Shown piece after piece: positions 1-6,424 of a DNA stretch of 20,523 bases. The notes under the pieces were generated by a model. It was not told the origin of the DNA. It searched no databases and was given only the letters and a program-made list of their open reading frames with translations. A program made the position numbers and the translations under genes. The DNA comes from a virus, in IMG/VR virus record IMGVR_UViG_3300045973_000193, positions 1 to 20,523 of that record; one strand, given 5' to 3'. The stretch's first letter is position 1. Every line of letters begins with the position of its first letter.

Positions 1-1
1 G

Positions 2-349
2 CTGTTTGCCAAGGCCGTGGAAATCGACAACACCCTCACGGGCGATCCTCGCTACCCGGACATGGCCGTGCGCTTCAAGAAGGTCGCCGAGATCATGGAC
101 TCTACATTTGGCCCCTTCGATGGACTGAAGGCACCTCCACCAGTTGATAAAGAAGTAGCACGGAAGACCGTCGATCAGAAACTCGCCGCCACCAAGGCCA
201 CCCCGAAGTCACTCTCCGACATCCCCACCGGGGAAATGCCGGAGTCCGACGAAATGACCAGCCTGGAAAACCTCTCAGCCATTGAGATCAGCGACAAGCT
301 AATGAAGATGTCTTCCGACCAACGAACAGCTTACCTAAACCGTTTCTAG
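2..349 (+). CDS. Probable scaffolding/head morphogenesis protein, 3' part only (5' truncated by window)
   Basis: The frame is open from base 2 to the TAG at 347-349, so this is the C-terminal 115 residues of a longer protein; the internal GTG at 17 is not a convincing start. The visible part is charged and hydrophilic: an N-terminal helical stretch with a DPRYPDMAVRFKK segment, a proline/alanine/lysine linker, an acidic patch (GEMPESDEM), and a predicted amphipathic helix ending MSSDQRTAYLNRF. A soluble, low-complexity helical protein directly before the major capsid gene is the usual place and character of a phage scaffolding protein. The assignment rests on position and composition, not on a recognised motif. 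The stop codon overlaps the AGGAGG ribosome binding site of the capsid gene, so the two are probably translated together. Confidence 0.6.
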   Translation: MFAKAVEIDNTLTGDPRYPDMAVRFKKVAEIMDSTFGPFDGLKAPPPVDKEVARKTVDQKLAATKATPKSLSDIPTGEMPESDEMTSLENLSAIEISDKLMKMSSDQRTAYLNRF

Positions 350-361
350 GAGGACACTTAA

Positions 362-1630
362 ATGTCTGCTTTGAATATCCCGATTGGGCACCCACTAGCC
401 GCTAAGGTCTTTGGTGCCGCAGTCTTCGCCGCCGTTCAATCCGAACCCGGCTTTATGAATCTCTTGTCGGGCGGCGCCCCGGATCTGTCCGGCGCAATGT
501 CCAAGGTCAAGGGCCAAACATCTCCTGACTATCCGATCGTCAAGGTGACCGATCTGAGCAAGTCTGCCGGCGACACCGTCTCCGTCGACCTGTTCAACAT
601 CTTCACCGGCAAGCCGATCATGGGCGACAAACGCCTGGCCGGTCGTGGCATGAGCACCTCGTCCAGTTCCATGGACATCCGTATCGACCAGTCCCGTGGC
701 CTGGCTGAAAACGGTGGCAAGGTTACGCAAAAGCGTACCAAGCACAACCTGCGTCAGATCGTCCAATCTGGCCTGACCAACTGGGCCTCCCGCCTGGAAG
801 ATCAGCGCTGCCTGGTCGCCCTGGCCGGTGCCCGTGGTTCGCAAGCGACCGTCGATTGGGTCGTGCCGCTCCAGTCTGATCCGGAGTTCGGTGACGTTAT
901 GGTTAATGCCGTGCAGGCACCGACCAAGAATCGCCAGTTCTATGCGAACAACGCGACTCGTCCGAATGACATCGGTACCGACGACTGGCTCTCCCTGCGT
1001 GACATCGAGCGTATCTCTGCCCTGATGAAGGACAGCAACGTCCCGTTGCAGGCCGTCAAGATCAAGGACGACAAGTACGCATGGAACCAACCGCTGTACG
1101 TGCTGTTTGTCACTGAACGCCAGTGGGCCTACCTGAAGCGTTCTGCGCTTACGAATAACGCCTACAAGGAAGCACTAACCTACGCGACCAAGCGTTTCGA
1201 CGGCCAGAAGCACCCGTTGTTCATGGGCGATTCCATCATGTGGGCAGGCATCCTGATCAAGCCGATGGGCCGTTACGCCATCCGCTTCGATGCAAACGAT
1301 ACCATCACCTACGCAACGTCAGCCACTGACGCCACCGGCACCGCTGAGGCTTGTGCCGTCCCGGTCGACCGCGCCATCCTGGTGGGTGCCCAAGCACTGA
1401 TCAAGGCCTACGGCAACGAAGGTACCAGCGATTACTTCTACACCTGGAACGAAGAACTTGTTGACCACAAGAACTCCGTTGAAGTCTCCCTGGCCATGAT
1501 GGACGGGGTCGCCAAGACCCGCTTTACCATCAACGGCACGCTGACGGACCACGGTGTTGCGGTCATCGATTCCTACGCGCCGGATCTGGCGTTGCCGGCT
1601 GGCCAAGCGCTGTTGGCCCAAGCTAGCTAA
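362..1630 (+). CDS. Major capsid protein, N4 gp56-like (DUF4043-type) family
   Basis: A 422-residue protein with the composition and length of the N4 gp56/P22-type major capsid family, recognised by eye from its overall pattern. Supporting features are the N-terminal SALNIPIGHPLAAKVFGAAVFAAV segment (written here only to show its hydrophobic character), the SGRGM-like stretch near residue 93-98 (LAGRGMSTSSS), a conserved-looking helix around residues 120-155 (KRTKHNLRQIVQSG then LEDQRCLVALAGARG), and a C-terminal part with VDRAILVGAQALIKAYG. In this family the protein forms the HK97-fold icosahedral shell. The start is firm: AGGAGG at 348-353 lies 8 bases before the ATG. A perfect hairpin follows the stop, as expected for a very highly expressed gene. 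No sign of frameshift or truncation. Confidence 0.85.
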   Translation: MSALNIPIGHPLAAKVFGAAVFAAVQSEPGFMNLLSGGAPDLSGAMSKVKGQTSPDYPIVKVTDLSKSAGDTVSVDLFNIFTGKPIMGDKRLAGRGMSTSSSSMDIRIDQSRGLAENGGKVTQKRTKHNLRQIVQSGLTNWASRLEDQRCLVALAGARGSQATVDWVVPLQSDPEFGDVMVNAVQAPTKNRQFYANNATRPNDIGTDDWLSLRDIERISALMKDSNVPLQAVKIKDDKYAWNQPLYVLFVTERQWAYLKRSALTNNAYKEALTYATKRFDGQKHPLFMGDSIMWAGILIKPMGRYAIRFDANDTITYATSATDATGTAEACAVPVDRAILVGAQALIKAYGNEGTSDYFYTWNEELVDHKNSVEVSLAMMDGVAKTRFTINGTLTDHGVAVIDSYAPDLALPAGQALLAQAS

Positions 1631-1636
1631 TCGGCT

Positions 1637-1658
1637 CAGGACGGGTAACACCGTCCTG
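1637..1658 (+). terminator. Hairpin after the capsid gene, possible partial terminator
   Basis: CAGGACGG at 1637-1644 pairs perfectly with CCGTCCTG at 1651-1658 around a 6-base loop. The sequence downstream is pyrimidine-rich (TCATCCTTTTCTT) but has no clean U tract directly after the stem. It could be a leaky intrinsic terminator that lets the capsid message exceed downstream messages, or an RNA-stabilising 3' hairpin. It lies in the 54-base gap before the next gene, whose SD starts at 1673. Confidence 0.55.
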
Positions 1659-1684
1659 GTCATCCTTTTCTTAGGAGATTCAAA

Positions 1685-2158
1685 ATGACTGCAATTGTTT
1701 CTGGGGATCGTTACAAGACCCCATTTGCGGGTGAAGACGGTAATGCCTCCACCTGGTCTGGTTACTACAAGTTTCCAGCCCCCGGCGCGATTGGCGACAC
1801 CATCGATCTGTTCGAGATCCCAGCTGGCGCCAAGGTTGATGAAATTACTGAGGTGCATTCCGCCCATGGTGGCTCAGCAGCCTTGACGATCGGATTCAAG
1901 TACAAGGACGGTTCGACCGCCGGCGCAGCTGTTGCGCTGTCAGCTACCTCCCTGAAGGCTTCCTTCAGTACGGTAGCGGCAGGCAATAGCACCATCGGCC
2001 TCATGCCTTCGGCCTTGTTCGGCACGGACAATGGTAAGAATACCAACGGCATTGTTGATAAACCGATCCTCGTTTATCTCACCAATTCCGGTTCGGCCAT
2101 TCCGTCCGCGGGTGAAATCTATGTGAAGGCTTCCGGCGAGTTTGTCGGTACCAAGTAA
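1685..2158 (+). CDS. Probable capsid decoration/head structural protein
   Basis: A 157-residue protein of unrecognised family. It is rich in Gly, Ala, Ser, Thr and short alternating hydrophobic runs (IDLFEIPAGAKV, AALTIGFKYKDG, ILVYLTNSG, GEIYVKASGEFVG), so an all-beta sandwich is likely; there is no signal peptide or membrane segment. It sits directly after the major capsid gene, has a strong AGGAGATT SD 4 bases before the ATG, and is bracketed by two hairpins, as expected for an abundant virion component. Many phages place a capsid decoration protein or head fibre here. That role is inferred from context and fold character only. The repeated polar turns (KDGSTAGAA, TDNGKNTNG) resemble surface loops. 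Confidence 0.55.
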   Translation: MTAIVSGDRYKTPFAGEDGNASTWSGYYKFPAPGAIGDTIDLFEIPAGAKVDEITEVHSAHGGSAALTIGFKYKDGSTAGAAVALSATSLKASFSTVAAGNSTIGLMPSALFGTDNGKNTNGIVDKPILVYLTNSGSAIPSAGEIYVKASGEFVGTK

Positions 2159-2165
2159 CAGAACA

Positions 2166-2189
2166 AAGGCGGGACTTCGGTCCCGCCTT
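2166..2189 (+). terminator. Perfect 10-bp UUCG hairpin between two genes
   Basis: AAGGCGGGAC (2166-2175), loop TTCG, then GTCCCGCCTT (2180-2189) make a perfect 10-bp stem closed by the extra-stable C(UUCG)G tetraloop. No U tract follows, and the SD AGGAG of the next gene begins at 2191, directly after the stem. It may act as a weak terminator, as an mRNA 3'-end stabiliser for the upstream message, or as an insulator keeping the downstream SD single-stranded. Confidence 0.65.
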
Positions 2190-2201
2190 CAGGAGATTCA
2201 A

Positions 2202-2453
2202 ATGGCAGACGTTTTTCTTAAATATGTCGGGAAGAAGCCCTGGGCTTTCGACAGCCTGTCCGGTACCGGCGTGCAATGGAACGGTAACGGTGACATCCAA
2301 CCAATCGATGAAGCAGCCGCTGAAAAGCTGTTGCGCCACCCAGACCAGTGGGCGCTTGTCCCTCTGAAGGAAGCCCTGGCCCGTGTCCAGGAAGCTGAGC
2401 CCTTCGACGACGAGCTACCTGGCGCTAAACCCAAGGCCCGAGCCAAGAAATGA
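2202..2453 (+). CDS. Small virion-associated protein of unknown function
   Basis: An 83-residue protein. The ATG at 2202 is chosen over the upstream in-frame ATG at 2142 because the latter lies inside the preceding gene, while AGGAGATT at 2191-2198 sits right before 2202. The N-terminal half has a compact aromatic pattern (FLKYVGKKPWAF, GVQWNGNGD) followed by an alpha-helical segment around AAAEKLLRHPDQWAL. That resembles the short head-side proteins in which a residue-level 'L..HP.vW' helix is common. The tail is basic and proline/lysine-rich (PKARAKK). Its stop overlaps the next start by 4 bases (ATGA), so it is coupled to the adaptor genes. The exact role is not recognised; a head completion or connector accessory role is plausible from position. 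Confidence 0.7.
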   Translation: MADVFLKYVGKKPWAFDSLSGTGVQWNGNGDIQPIDEAAAEKLLRHPDQWALVPLKEALARVQEAEPFDDELPGAKPKARAKK

Positions 2454-3091
2454 GCGTTCTACTTTCCAAATTCCTGCCGGACGTATCCATCGAGCTACCC
2501 GGCTGCCCGGAGATGCTGATCGAGCACCATGCTATCCGCGTGCTGGCGGACTTCTGCATGCAGACCCGCATCCTCACGGAGACGCTTACGGCGATCAACG
2601 TGAAAGGCGGCGTCAGCGGCTATGAAGTTTTCCCGGAAGAATTTGGAAACCAGCTGGTCCGTATTGAGCACGTCGAGTACATGGGCGTTCCCCTAGACCC
2701 CGTTACGGTCGAAGAACTCGACTCAGAGGTCCAAGGATGGCGAACAAGCCAGGACGTGCCCCGCATCTACACAGAGGAAAACGGACTGCTGTTGCTGGTA
2801 CCCATCCCCAGTACCGATGCGGCGGGCGGTCTGTCCGTCCGGATCTCGTTCGCACCCGACCCAGTTTTCCCGCCGCGTAGTTTCCCCGACATCCTGTATC
2901 AACGGCATGCCGACGGTATCGCTGCGGGCATCAAGAGCCGGCTGATGATGCACCCCGGCCAGGCCTGGACTAACCCAGGGCGCGCTGAGACGCTGCGGCG
3001 CGAGTACCTGCTGGCGATCGCCACGGCGAAGACGTCTTCCCGCAAGAACAAGACGGCTGCCCGAAGCCGGTCGAAATCCCACTACAGGTGA
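2450..3091 (+). CDS. Head-tail adaptor-type protein (first of two)
   Basis: A 213-residue protein. The N-terminal pattern LPDVSIELPGCPEMLIEHHAIRVLADFCMQT, shown as its key residues P, GCP, AIR and FC, is the one I associate with the adaptor proteins that sit under the portal in T7-like and related podoviruses. A helical start (residues 20-45) is followed by beta-rich middle segments (IRIEHVEYMG-like, LLLLVPIPS, LSVRISFAPDP) and a C-terminal helix ending in a very basic tail (SRKNKTAARSRSKSH). The basic tail could contact packaged DNA or the negatively charged connector. It starts by ATGA overlap with the upstream gene, which implies translational coupling, and is followed 3 bases later by the second adaptor gene. 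Function is inferred from pattern and order. Confidence 0.65.
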   Translation: MSVLLSKFLPDVSIELPGCPEMLIEHHAIRVLADFCMQTRILTETLTAINVKGGVSGYEVFPEEFGNQLVRIEHVEYMGVPLDPVTVEELDSEVQGWRTSQDVPRIYTEENGLLLLVPIPSTDAAGGLSVRISFAPDPVFPPRSFPDILYQRHADGIAAGIKSRLMMHPGQAWTNPGRAETLRREYLLAIATAKTSSRKNKTAARSRSKSHYR

Positions 3092-3094
3092 TGT

Positions 3095-3775
3095 ATGGCA
3101 ACTATTCAAGTAAATAACCTGGTCGCACGCGCCGGCACCATTGCTCAGGATCAGACAGGCATCCGTTGGCCAAACACGGAATGGCTCGACTGGCTGAACG
3201 ATGGCCAGCGCGAGATCGTCCTGCTGAAACCCCAAGCCTCGGTTAAGAATGTCTCGGTCGCACTGGCCGCCAACGCGTCTAAACAGAGCCTACCCAGCGA
3301 CGGCGTGCTGCTGATCGATGTTGTCCGCAACCTTGGCTCAAGTGGCTCGACACCGGGCGACGCCATCCGGGTAGTGTCGCGGGAAGTGCTAGATGCACAG
3401 CGCCCCAGCTGGCATAGCGACGCGAACACCGATGGCAAGATCAAGCACTACTGCTTTGATCCGCGCGACCCGAAGAACTACTACGTCTACCCGAAAGCCC
3501 CTGCCTCGGCCTGGGCTGTCGAACTGATCTACTCGGCCTCGCCTACCGATGCGGTAATCGGCGGCGCGATCAGCATCGATGATATCTATGCCAATGCGCT
3601 ACTAAACTTGATGCTGTACCGCGCGTACAGCAAAGATGCTGAATACGCGGCCAACGCGCAGTTGGCTGCCGGCTATTACGCCGCTGCGATGAACTCGCTC
3701 GGCGTTAAGGGCCAGACCGAAGTTTCACAGAATCCGAACAATACGCTCGGTAATCGCAACGTCGTTAAATCGTAA
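3095..3775 (+). CDS. Phage adaptor protein, DUF6682-like
   Basis: A 226-residue protein whose pattern matches the phage adaptor family often labelled DUF6682. It has an N-terminal helical region with WPNTEWLDWLNDGQREIV (residues about 25-45) and a beta-rich centre (SDGVLLIDVVRN, GDAIRVVSREVLD). A W-H segment precedes YCFDPRDPKNYYVYP (around residues 120-135), and the C-terminal helices read DDIYANALLNLMLYRAYSKDAEYAANAQLAAGYY. In related phages this protein forms the ring that joins the portal to the tail. It follows the first adaptor with only 3 bases between. The next gene's SD (AAGGAG) overlaps this gene's stop, continuing the tight operon. The family call comes from memory of the pattern and needs a profile search to confirm. 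Confidence 0.72.
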   Translation: MATIQVNNLVARAGTIAQDQTGIRWPNTEWLDWLNDGQREIVLLKPQASVKNVSVALAANASKQSLPSDGVLLIDVVRNLGSSGSTPGDAIRVVSREVLDAQRPSWHSDANTDGKIKHYCFDPRDPKNYYVYPKAPASAWAVELIYSASPTDAVIGGAISIDDIYANALLNLMLYRAYSKDAEYAANAQLAAGYYAAAMNSLGVKGQTEVSQNPNNTLGNRNVVKS

Positions 3776-3787
3776 GGAGTATTAAAC

Positions 3788-4222
3788 ATGTCAGCAGCAT
3801 CCAATTACCTCGAAGCCGCGTTGCTTGAGCATTTCCGTGGCACCCAGCTTCCGCTTCCGTCTGGCCTCTATCTCGCCTTGCATACTAACGCAGATGATGG
3901 AACCGACAGCACGACGAACGAAGTGACCGTCGGCGCCTGGCCAGCCTACACCCGCATGACGGTTGGCTCCCCGTTGTCCTCGGCCTGGACTGCCTCGGCC
4001 GATGAAGCCACGGGTGGCGGCAAGCTGATCACCAATGCCAACACGATCAACTTCCCGGCAAACAACGGGGCATCATCGGTCATCGTCCGCCGTTTCTCTA
4101 TTTGGGACTCCGCGTCGGGTGGCAACATGTGGGCATCCGCCGCGCTGACCGCTGACAAGACGATCGACCCGACGGATATCTTCAGTGCTGTACCCGGTGC
4201 GCTCCGCTTGATCGCCCGCTAA
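3788..4222 (+). CDS. Tail/fibre-family structural protein, Gp80-like
   Basis: A 144-residue protein with the pattern of a widespread small phage tail/fibre family. An N-terminal helix (NYLEAALLEHFRG) precedes LPSGLYLALHTN and TNEVTVGAWPAYTRMTVG, then asparagine-rich NANTINFPANNG. FSIWDSASGGNMWASAALTADKTI follows and the end is beta-rich (FSAVPGALRLIAR). In other phages this family lies in the tail gene block and is annotated as a tail fibre or minor structural protein; its exact role is not settled. The SD AAGGAG at 3774-3779 overlaps the preceding stop codon and lies 8 bases from the ATG. The stop TAA shares a base with the next ATG (TAATG). Confidence 0.65.
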   Translation: MSAASNYLEAALLEHFRGTQLPLPSGLYLALHTNADDGTDSTTNEVTVGAWPAYTRMTVGSPLSSAWTASADEATGGGKLITNANTINFPANNGASSVIVRRFSIWDSASGGNMWASAALTADKTIDPTDIFSAVPGALRLIAR

Positions 4223-5490
4223 TGCGACTGAACGGCCAAAGCCTCGCGTCCTCACCCGCTAACGGGGTTTCCCGCCAGCGGGTGCTGGGCGCGGCCGATG
4301 CGCCGGTTGCCTTCACGGCAACAATCACACTGAGGCGTACCCGGTTTTTGGCCGCGACTGCACCAGTCGCACTAACCGGCAGTCTAAATCTCCAACGACT
4401 CCGACTAGGGGCTGCCAGCGGTGGGATCACCGTGGCTGGCAGCTTCACGCCGAGCTGCAGACGCATCGGTATGGGATCTGCCCCGCTAACCTTTGCTTCC
4501 TTGCTGGCGCCTAGCGTAGCAAGAGCTGGACGAGGTGCGGCCACAATCACCCTCGGGTCTGCGCTGTATTACTCCAGCACACGGTATGGATCAGGACAGG
4601 CACTGCTTCGTCTAGTCGCTGAGCTTGAAGCGGGTAGAGTCTTGTTTGCTGGGCAGGGGGCGATTACGCCCGCGCAAATCAGTCTTGCCTCGAATAGAAA
4701 ACGGCAAGGCACCGGCGATGCCGTAATCCGCGTCGTGGGCGCCCTGGCCGCCTCGGCCTACCGTCGCACGACAGCGAAAAACGAGGCAACGAACCTAAGC
4801 CTGAGCGCAATCTTGGAGCCCTCGCACAAGCATGGCGGGGTGACCTACAAAGGCGGCTTCGGTATTGCGGCGTTGAAGTTGTCAATGGTAGACAACGGGA
4901 TGCTAAGGCAGGCGAATATCGGGGCACTCCCTGTCGTCCTGGCAGGAACGGGCGCAGGACGGGTACTCCGGCCGACGCTGGCCGGTGTCGGCGCAATCCG
5001 CTTGTCGGCAGCAATTGCGACCAAAGTAACGCGGCCGGGTACCGGCTCAGCCTTATTCTCGATTGGGGCTAGCCTTGATGGGAAAGTCATCGTTCCAGGA
5101 ATCGGTACGGCGATCATCAGCAGTGGCGCAGCGCTTAACGGGCGCATCCTCTGCTATGGCCAAGGTACGGCGCCCATAGCGATCGGGGCTGGACTCGACC
5201 CGAACGTGATTAAACAAGCGACTGGTTCGGCCGAGCTACGTATCAGTACCGAGTTTTCAGGGTCGATAAACAAGGCAGTGTGGGGGGAAGGCGCCGCTGT
5301 ATTTTCGGTGGCTAGTAACCTTACACCGAATGCCAGCCGATTAGCTTCAGGTGACGCCATCATCGAAGTTGTAGGCCGATCATACATTTATTCCGTAACC
5401 CTGGAAAACCAAGACCAACTGTTCTACCGGGCAGCGGCTGAACGGGAGTTCAACCGCCCGGCAGGCACTAGAGAATGGATTAGGCTATGA
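4222..5490 (+). CDS. Repeat-built structural protein: about eighteen 20-residue repeats plus adaptor-like C terminus
   Basis: A 422-residue protein, almost entirely tandem degenerate repeats of about 20 residues. The consensus is G-x-G-[ST]-A-x-[IL]-x-[IV]-[AGS]-x-x-L followed by a variable polar stretch. The spacing is exact in places: repeats begin at residues 273, 293, 313 and 333 (GTGSALFSIGASL, GIGTAIISSGAAL, GQGTAPIAIGAGL, ATGSAELRISTEF). Such alternating small/hydrophobic positions suggest a beta-solenoid or stacked beta-hairpin shaft. The last 25 residues differ (EREFNRPAGTREWIRL) and resemble the R-x-F-x-R-P-x-x-R motif of short proteins found just before fibre-tail adaptor genes. 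No SD is evident, so translation probably depends on the TAATG coupling with the upstream gene. It ends with an ATGA overlap. A fibre shaft or tail-sheath-like role is inference. Confidence 0.7.
   Translation: MRLNGQSLASSPANGVSRQRVLGAADAPVAFTATITLRRTRFLAATAPVALTGSLNLQRLRLGAASGGITVAGSFTPSCRRIGMGSAPLTFASLLAPSVARAGRGAATITLGSALYYSSTRYGSGQALLRLVAELEAGRVLFAGQGAITPAQISLASNRKRQGTGDAVIRVVGALAASAYRRTTAKNEATNLSLSAILEPSHKHGGVTYKGGFGIAALKLSMVDNGMLRQANIGALPVVLAGTGAGRVLRPTLAGVGAIRLSAAIATKVTRPGTGSALFSIGASLDGKVIVPGIGTAIISSGAALNGRILCYGQGTAPIAIGAGLDPNVIKQATGSAELRISTEFSGSINKAVWGEGAAVFSVASNLTPNASRLASGDAIIEVVGRSYIYSVTLENQDQLFYRAAAEREFNRPAGTREWIRL
4253..4284 (+). promoter_or_regulatory. Long hairpin inside the 5' end of the repeat-protein gene
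   Basis: CACCCGCT (4253-4260) pairs perfectly with AGCGGGTG (4277-4284). Inside, CGGG (4263-4266) pairs with CCCG (4271-4274) around a GTTT loop, separated by an AA/CC internal loop. The structure starts 31 bases after the ATG and could slow ribosomes or attenuate transcription between the small tail gene and the repeat protein. No U tract follows, so a classic terminator is unlikely. Confidence 0.4.
4282..5382 (+). repeat. Region coding for tandem 20-residue (60-nt) protein repeats
   Basis: Repeat units of about 60 nt fill this region; four successive units begin exactly 60 nt apart at 5038, 5098, 5158 and 5218. Similarity is clear in the protein but weak in the DNA, so the duplication is old and the units have diverged under structural constraint. 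Two units near 4770-4950 are lengthened by insertions (for example around HGGVTYKGGF). Confidence 0.7.
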
Positions 5491-5768
5491 AAATTGGAGC
5501 ATTCAACAAGCAGCCAGCCGAGAGGCTTAGCCATACCATCGTCTATAGCAGTGCGTTGGATACAGCAGATTCAATCAGCTTAATCGCAAGCTGCGTAGCC
5601 GAGCCAGCTGGCCTTACGGTTACTGCCGGTTTGGCCGCCAGCGACCGCGTCCGGGTATGGACGGAAGGCGGTACAGACGGGGTGACCTACAAGATTACGG
5701 TAACTATAGAGACAGCCGGTGGAGAAGTCCTCCAAGATGAACTTACCTGCAAGGTGCGCGAATTATGA
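5487..5768 (+). CDS. Fibre-tail adaptor-like protein
   Basis: A 93-residue protein with the layout of the small phage fibre-tail adaptor family. It has a K-x-P-A-E-x-L-x-x-x-I/D start (FNKQPAERLSHTIVYSSAL), then a single immunoglobulin-like beta domain with DSISLIASCV, LTVTAGLAASDRVRVWTEGGTDGVTYKITVTIETAGG and a final strand CKVREL. The G-T-D-G-x-x-Y-x-I-x-V-x-I-x-T pattern is the strongest match. It overlaps both neighbours by 4 bases (ATGA at each end), so it is made in step with the repeat protein before it and the fibre protein after it. That suits a subunit linking a fibre to the tail. The family is recognised by pattern only. Confidence 0.62.
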   Translation: MKIGAFNKQPAERLSHTIVYSSALDTADSISLIASCVAEPAGLTVTAGLAASDRVRVWTEGGTDGVTYKITVTIETAGGEVLQDELTCKVREL

Positions 5769-6421
5769 TTCTGGTCAGCAACAACGCAGCCACCACCACG
5801 GTTGGCTCTACAGCGAGCGGGGCCACAACGATCAACGTCGCTGACGGCTCCAAGTTTCCTACGCCGACGGGTGGCGACTATGCCCTAGCCACACTCGCCG
5901 GGCTGGATGGCAACAGCAACGAAAACAGCTGGGAAATCGTTAAGATTACGGCCAGAGCAGGGAATGCCCTGACCGTGGTTCGAGCGCAGGAGAGCACCAC
6001 GGCGGCGACCTGGGCCGCAGGTACCCGGCTTGAGCTGAGGCTGACGGCGGGCTCAATCCAGCCTGCCCTGGTGGCGGGGAATAATACCCCCATCGGTGGC
6101 CTGAAGACAGCGACATTCAACAGCCAGCCCGTCATCGCCACGACGACGGGCGCAGTAACGATCGACTGGACTGCTGGTCAGAACCAGAAACAAACAGAAC
6201 CAACCGGGGCCATTACCTACACCTTTACCGCGCCACCTGGCCCTTGCCACCTCCAGCTGATCATTGATTCAGATGGGACCAGCACAGCACAGACCATCAC
6301 CTGGCCAGGTTCAGTTATCTGGATCGGGGCAACATGGACTGGCGTTGCGAACAAGAAGGCCATCGTCAATTTCTGGTATGACGGAACCTCCTACTGGGCG
6401 CAAGGCGCCAACCAGGTGTAA
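5765..6421 (+). CDS. Tail fibre/tail appendage protein with common phage N-terminal domain
   Basis: A 218-residue protein. The first 95 residues match a domain seen at the N terminus of many tail proteins: TTTVGSTASGATTINVADGSKFPTP by its key residues TTI-V-DGS-FP-P, then YALATL, a WEIVKITAR strand, LTVVRAQESTTAATW and GTRLELRLTAGSIQ. The C-terminal half is a separate beta-rich domain (ITYTFTAPPGPCHLQLIIDSDG, QTITWPGSVIWIGATWTG, KKAIVNFWYDGTSYWAQG). This style of half, ending in a 'fwydGtsyw' strand, is typical of fibre tips. No enzymatic motif is visible. It begins by ATGA overlap with the fibre-tail adaptor gene and is followed 3 bases later by a larger spike-like gene. It is probably a virion surface appendage. 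Confidence 0.65.
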   Translation: MILVSNNAATTTVGSTASGATTINVADGSKFPTPTGGDYALATLAGLDGNSNENSWEIVKITARAGNALTVVRAQESTTAATWAAGTRLELRLTAGSIQPALVAGNNTPIGGLKTATFNSQPVIATTTGAVTIDWTAGQNQKQTEPTGAITYTFTAPPGPCHLQLIIDSDGTSTAQTITWPGSVIWIGATWTGVANKKAIVNFWYDGTSYWAQGANQV

Positions 6422-6424
6422 GCC

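Noticed and set aside
395-1090. 231-codon open frame on the minus strand opposite the capsid gene
   Set aside because: A shadow of the strongly codon-biased capsid gene; no SD, no recognisable domain, opposite to the operon.
1637-1658. Firm intrinsic terminator after the capsid gene
   Set aside because: The stem is good but the U tract is broken and begins about 8 bases downstream, and essential structural genes continue; kept only as a possible partial terminator.
2142-2201. Upstream ATG at 2142 as start of the 83-residue protein
   Set aside because: It lies in the end of the previous gene, and the UUCG hairpin and strong SD come after it, right before the ATG at 2202.
4282-5382. CRISPR array or DNA satellite in the repeat-rich region
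   Set aside because: The periodicity is in the protein; DNA units are diverged, coding, and have no conserved repeat/spacer pattern.
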